From the NCBI GenBank assembly GCA_003435055.1, contig QUMM01000059.1, positions 1-8,642 on the forward strand: a DNA stretch of 8,642 nt. The letters run 5' to 3'. Positions 6,948 to 8,642 of the stretch are shown piece after piece. The DNA is from Lachnospiraceae bacterium OF09-6 (GTDB lineage: Bacteria; Bacillota; Clostridia; Lachnospirales; Lachnospiraceae). Positions within the stretch are counted from its first letter, which is position 1. Each line of letters begins with the position of its first letter. A program made the translations under genes and the position numbers. The notes below the pieces were generated by a model that saw nothing but the letters and a program-made list of their open reading frames with translations, ran no database searches and was not told the DNA's origin.

Positions 6948-6956
6948 TTCTGTCAA
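6928..6956 (-). promoter_or_regulatory. Promoter of the cyclase-reductase-cupin-SDR operon
   Basis: On the - strand a consensus TTGACA (complement of 6951-6956) and TATACT (complement of 6928-6933) are 17 bp apart, a near-ideal sigma-A promoter. The start site should be near 6921, leaving a leader of about 88 nt before the ATG at 6833. Such a strong promoter needs repression, matching the palindrome inside it. Confidence 0.8.
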
Positions 6957-7037
6957 TATATAAATATTATACTATATTCAAAAAATTTTGAGTAGATTTT
7001 TTTGCAATTTTTCTGATTTCCAATCTTTTCTTGACCT

Positions 7038-7065
7038 TTGTCAAAAAATATACTAACATTATACT
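7038..7065 (+). promoter_or_regulatory. Probable promoter of the GntR-family regulator
   Basis: TTGTCA (7038-7043) and TATACT (7060-7065) are spaced by 16 bp. A second TATACT at 7049-7054 lies 11 bp upstream as a direct repeat, and TTGAC-CTTT-GTCAA (7031-7044) is a small inverted repeat over the -35. These could be binding sites but are short. Confidence 0.5.
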
Positions 7066-7107
7066 GATGTCCAGTTGAAGGAAGCGGAACGAAACTGCAC
7101 ATTTTCA

Positions 7108-7163
7108 CAGGTATAGCCTGCCCGATCTTTCACCCTGGTATCGTTATTTTATCGAGATCGGAG
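7108..7163 (+). promoter_or_regulatory. Structured leader and ribosome binding site of the GntR gene
   Basis: CAGG (7108-7111) pairs with CCTG (7117-7120), and CCGATCT (7122-7128) with AGATCGG (7155-7161). The 3' arm of the second stem overlaps CGGAG (7159-7163), the only Shine-Dalgarno-like sequence before the ATG, 12 bases away and weak. The fold could limit translation of the regulator. No known riboswitch class is recognised. Confidence 0.35.
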
Positions 7164-7175
7164 TCAAAACATAAT

Positions 7176-7841
7176 ATGAAAGCGAAAAGCCTACTGCAAC
7201 AGCAAGCATACGATTACATTAAAGGGAAGATTCTCTCCGGCGAATTTGAACCAAATGTTCTTTATTCTGAAACCAAGCTTTCTGCCACTGTCGGTATCTC
7301 CAGAACACCTATGAGAGAGGCGCTTCAGTGTCTGAGTCAGGATGGTTACATTACCATTGTTCCAAGCAAGGGATTTCAGATTCGTCAGCTGAATGAAAAA
7401 GATATGACCGAAAGCATTCAGGTGCGATGTGCCATAGAAGGATTCTGCACACACACCATTGCATCTTCCATTGACACCCCAAAGGGGAAAGCACTTCTTG
7501 CTACTCTGGAAGATCTGATTATACGAATGCGAGCCTATTCTCGAAATGCGGGTATCAGCCATGAAACTATGGGAGAATTTATTAACTGTGACCACAGTTT
7601 TCATCTGAAACTGGTGGAATATATGGATAATTCTGAGTTTGAGCAACTGTATCAACGTCTGATGTATATGATACGTCTTACTTCCAATGAAGCTCTGACC
7701 AGACAGGGTCGTCTGGAAGAAACCATTGCCGAACATGAGGCTTATCTTGCCGCATTAAAGGAACATCGCGGAAATGATGCATACAATATTCTTCTGAGTC
7801 ATCTGCTTATGCCAATAAAGATTCATGATCATGAAGTGTAA
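7176..7841 (+). CDS. GntR-family regulator, FadR subfamily with FCD domain
   Basis: A 221-residue transcription factor. Residues about 8-69 are the GntR winged helix-turn-helix, with SETKLSATVGISRTPMREAL (31-50) and the wing GYITIVPSKGFQI (57-69). Residues about 80-212 form an all-helical FCD effector domain with the expected metal-site residues D139 and H143 (CDHSFH), H187 (AEHEAYL) and H209 (LLSHLL). FCD regulators commonly bind small organic or sugar acids through this metal and are released from DNA. The gene is divergent from the cyclase operon, whose promoter contains a palindrome, so it is the likely local repressor with the pathway substrate or intermediate as inducer. The start codon is the first in-frame ATG giving a full domain, although its ribosome binding site is weak. 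No clear terminator follows. Confidence 0.9.
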   Translation: MKAKSLLQQQAYDYIKGKILSGEFEPNVLYSETKLSATVGISRTPMREALQCLSQDGYITIVPSKGFQIRQLNEKDMTESIQVRCAIEGFCTHTIASSIDTPKGKALLATLEDLIIRMRAYSRNAGISHETMGEFINCDHSFHLKLVEYMDNSEFEQLYQRLMYMIRLTSNEALTRQGRLEETIAEHEAYLAALKEHRGNDAYNILLSHLLMPIKIHDHEV

Positions 7842-7871
7842 AAATTCCTACATGAAAAATGATACAAAATA

Positions 7872-7880
7872 TGCTATACT
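7872..7880 (+). promoter_or_regulatory. Extended -10 promoter of the cytidylate-kinase-like gene
   Basis: TGCTATACT carries an extended -10 (TG at 7872-7873, TATACT at 7875-7880) with no good -35 at the right spacing. It lies in the 102-bp gap after the GntR gene and places the start near 7887, just before the hairpin. Confidence 0.55.
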
Positions 7881-7890
7881 AAAGAAAAAA

Positions 7891-7921
7891 TCGTATCTGT
7901 GAAGGTACTGAACAGATACGA
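7891..7921. other. Perfect 10-bp hairpin in the leader of the kinase-like gene
   Basis: TCGTATCTGT (7891-7900) and ACAGATACGA (7912-7921) are exact complements with an 11-nt loop. On the + strand it would sit at the very 5' end of the mRNA, ten bases before AGGAGG (7931-7936). On the - strand the stem is followed by TTTTTT, so it has intrinsic-terminator form only for leftward transcription. Stabiliser, operator or antisense terminator are all possible. Confidence 0.6.
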
Positions 7922-7943
7922 AAACAGCATAGGAGGGATCATT

Positions 7944-8534
7944 ATGGCAAACAGAATTATTACGATCAGTCGTCAGTTCGGAAGCGGCGGAAGAACCATC
8001 GGAAGAAATGTAGCAGAAAAGCTTGGCATTAAATGCTATGACCAGGAGCTTATTATCAAGATGGCAGAACAGAGCGGATTTTGCCATGATTATATCAAAG
8101 AAGGCAGTGAATATGCTGTTCCTGGCGGCTGGCTTGCCAATGCATTTGTAGCCCGTTATGCCAATGGTATGAGCAATCAGGATAAGCTGTGGATTATCCA
8201 GACCAACATTATCCGGGAGATTGCGCAAAAAGAAAGCTGTGTCATCGTAGGACGCTGTGCTGATGCTATTCTAGAAAAAGAAGAATATGCCGACAGTCTG
8301 AGAGTGTTCATCCATGCAGACTTTGAAAAACGTGCAGAGCGTATTGTAAAAGTATATGGTGAAACTGATGTACCATCTGAGAAACGTCTGAAAGACAAGG
8401 ATAAACGAAGAGCTGCTTATTACCAGTTCTACACCGACCGTAAATGGGGCGATGCCGCACACTACGATGTGTGCCTGGACAGCGGAACACTGGGAATTGA
8501 CAAATGTGTGGATATTATTACACAGTTATATTAA
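7944..8534 (+). CDS. Cytidylate kinase-like family protein
   Basis: A 196-residue P-loop protein of the cytidylate-kinase-like family frequent in gut Firmicutes. Recognisable segments are ITISRQFGSGGRTIG (6-20), a variant P-loop; YDQELI (32-37); CVIVGRCADA (99-108); FIHADFEKRAERI (122-134); and a LID-like KDKRRAAYYQFYTDRKWGD (152-170) followed by YDVCLDSG (174-181). Classical Cmk phosphorylates CMP with ATP; this group is shorter and divergent, and its substrate is generally unproven, so I do not use the symbol cmk. The start at 7944 is chosen over an in-frame ATG at 7899 because AGGAGG lies seven bases before it and the product then begins MANRIITISRQ; the longer form would translate the hairpin. 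It seems independent of the sugar-acid operon. Confidence 0.87.
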   Translation: MANRIITISRQFGSGGRTIGRNVAEKLGIKCYDQELIIKMAEQSGFCHDYIKEGSEYAVPGGWLANAFVARYANGMSNQDKLWIIQTNIIREIAQKESCVIVGRCADAILEKEEYADSLRVFIHADFEKRAERIVKVYGETDVPSEKRLKDKDKRRAAYYQFYTDRKWGDAAHYDVCLDSGTLGIDKCVDIITQLY

Positions 8535-8539
8535 ATCAT

Positions 8540-8563
8540 AACCACCGGCTTAGCCGGTGGTTT
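8540..8563 (+). terminator. Hairpin after the kinase-like gene, probable terminator
   Basis: AACCACCGGC (8540-8549) pairs with GCCGGTGGTT (8553-8562), a GC-rich 10-bp stem with a 3-nt loop, followed by a single further T and then GCAC. It starts six bases after the stop codon. The stem is strong but the U-run is short, and it is the first of four hairpins, so it may belong to a repeat rather than a dedicated terminator. Confidence 0.55.
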
Positions 8564-8642
8564 GCACTGCCCCTATAAGGGGCTCATCCCTGCTTGCGCC
8601 CGGAAGGCGCACTGAGAGGGTCCGCCTCTTGCACTGCCTTTC
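8540..8642. repeat. Cluster of four short hairpins with GCACTG words, cut by the window edge
   Basis: Consecutive inverted repeats occur at 8540-8562, 8569-8583 (GCCCCT/AGGGGC), 8595-8611 (TGCGCC/GGCGCA) and 8615-8629 (AGAGG/CCTCT). TTGCACTGCC occurs at 8562-8571 and 8629-8638, and GCACTG again at 8609-8614. The stretch is GC-richer than the surrounding DNA and has no ORF. It may be an end of an IS200/IS605-like element, a dispersed palindromic repeat or a structured RNA; the visible part does not decide. Confidence 0.6.

Larger units (their letters stand above)
6834..7175. promoter_or_regulatory. Divergent regulatory region between the cyclase operon and the GntR gene
   Basis: This 342-bp gene-free stretch holds the - strand promoter and palindromic operator (6924-6956), an AT-rich block (about 6957-7030) with no gene, the + strand promoter of the regulator (7038-7065) and a leader of roughly 100 nt with two small inverted repeats. 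I see no further gene in it. Confidence 0.8.

Noticed and set aside
7066..7175. T-box or known riboswitch in the GntR leader
   Set aside because: About 100 nt is short for a T-box, no T-box sequence or specifier loop is recognisable, and no riboswitch core motif is seen.
1..8642. CRISPR array, tRNA or rRNA genes, prophage or integrase genes
   Set aside because: No spaced repeat array, no cloverleaf-like sequence and no phage or recombinase protein was seen; the only tandem repeat is the two-copy unit at 1-48.

Overview
The window looks like a chromosomal accessory-metabolism region from a low-GC Gram-positive gut anaerobe, most likely a Lachnospiraceae-type clostridium. The basis is the strong AGGAGG-like ribosome binding sites, sigma-A promoters with TATACT -10 boxes, and two protein types I associate with that group: a PD-(D/E)XK (Rpn-like) nuclease-family protein and a small cytidylate-kinase-like protein. 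This is inference from style and family content; there is no rRNA or marker gene.

Left part (1-2520, + strand): a perfect 24-bp tandem repeat and a good promoter precede a two-gene operon, a DeoR-family repressor and an FGGY sugar kinase. It ends in a 16-bp perfect-stem hairpin. No transporter or other enzyme accompanies the pair, so the substrate is not evident.

Middle (2560-3470, - strand): a Rpn-like nuclease-family gene broken by an apparent single-base deletion. Adding one base restores a 303-residue protein.

Right-centre (3695-6833, - strand): four genes read leftwards in the order metal-dependent cyclase/hydrolase, ketopantoate-reductase-like enzyme, YhcH/YiaL-type cupin and an SDR oxidoreductase resembling D-mannonate oxidoreductases. 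The cyclase carries a single-base frameshift inside its metal-binding motif. Their promoter (-35 at 6951-6956, -10 at 6928-6933) encloses a 24-bp imperfect palindrome that looks like an operator. A divergent GntR/FCD-family regulator (7176-7841) is its likely reader. The combination suggests a small catabolic module for a sugar acid, lactone or 2-oxo acid that I cannot match to a named pathway.

Right end (7842-8642, + strand): a cytidylate-kinase-like gene with its own extended -10 promoter and a perfect 10-bp hairpin at the start of its leader. After it come four consecutive short hairpins punctuated by GCACTG words, running to the window edge, possibly the start of a repeat or IS end.

Both frameshifts are one-base losses in short homopolymers, so sequencing or assembly error must be weighed against real gene decay.
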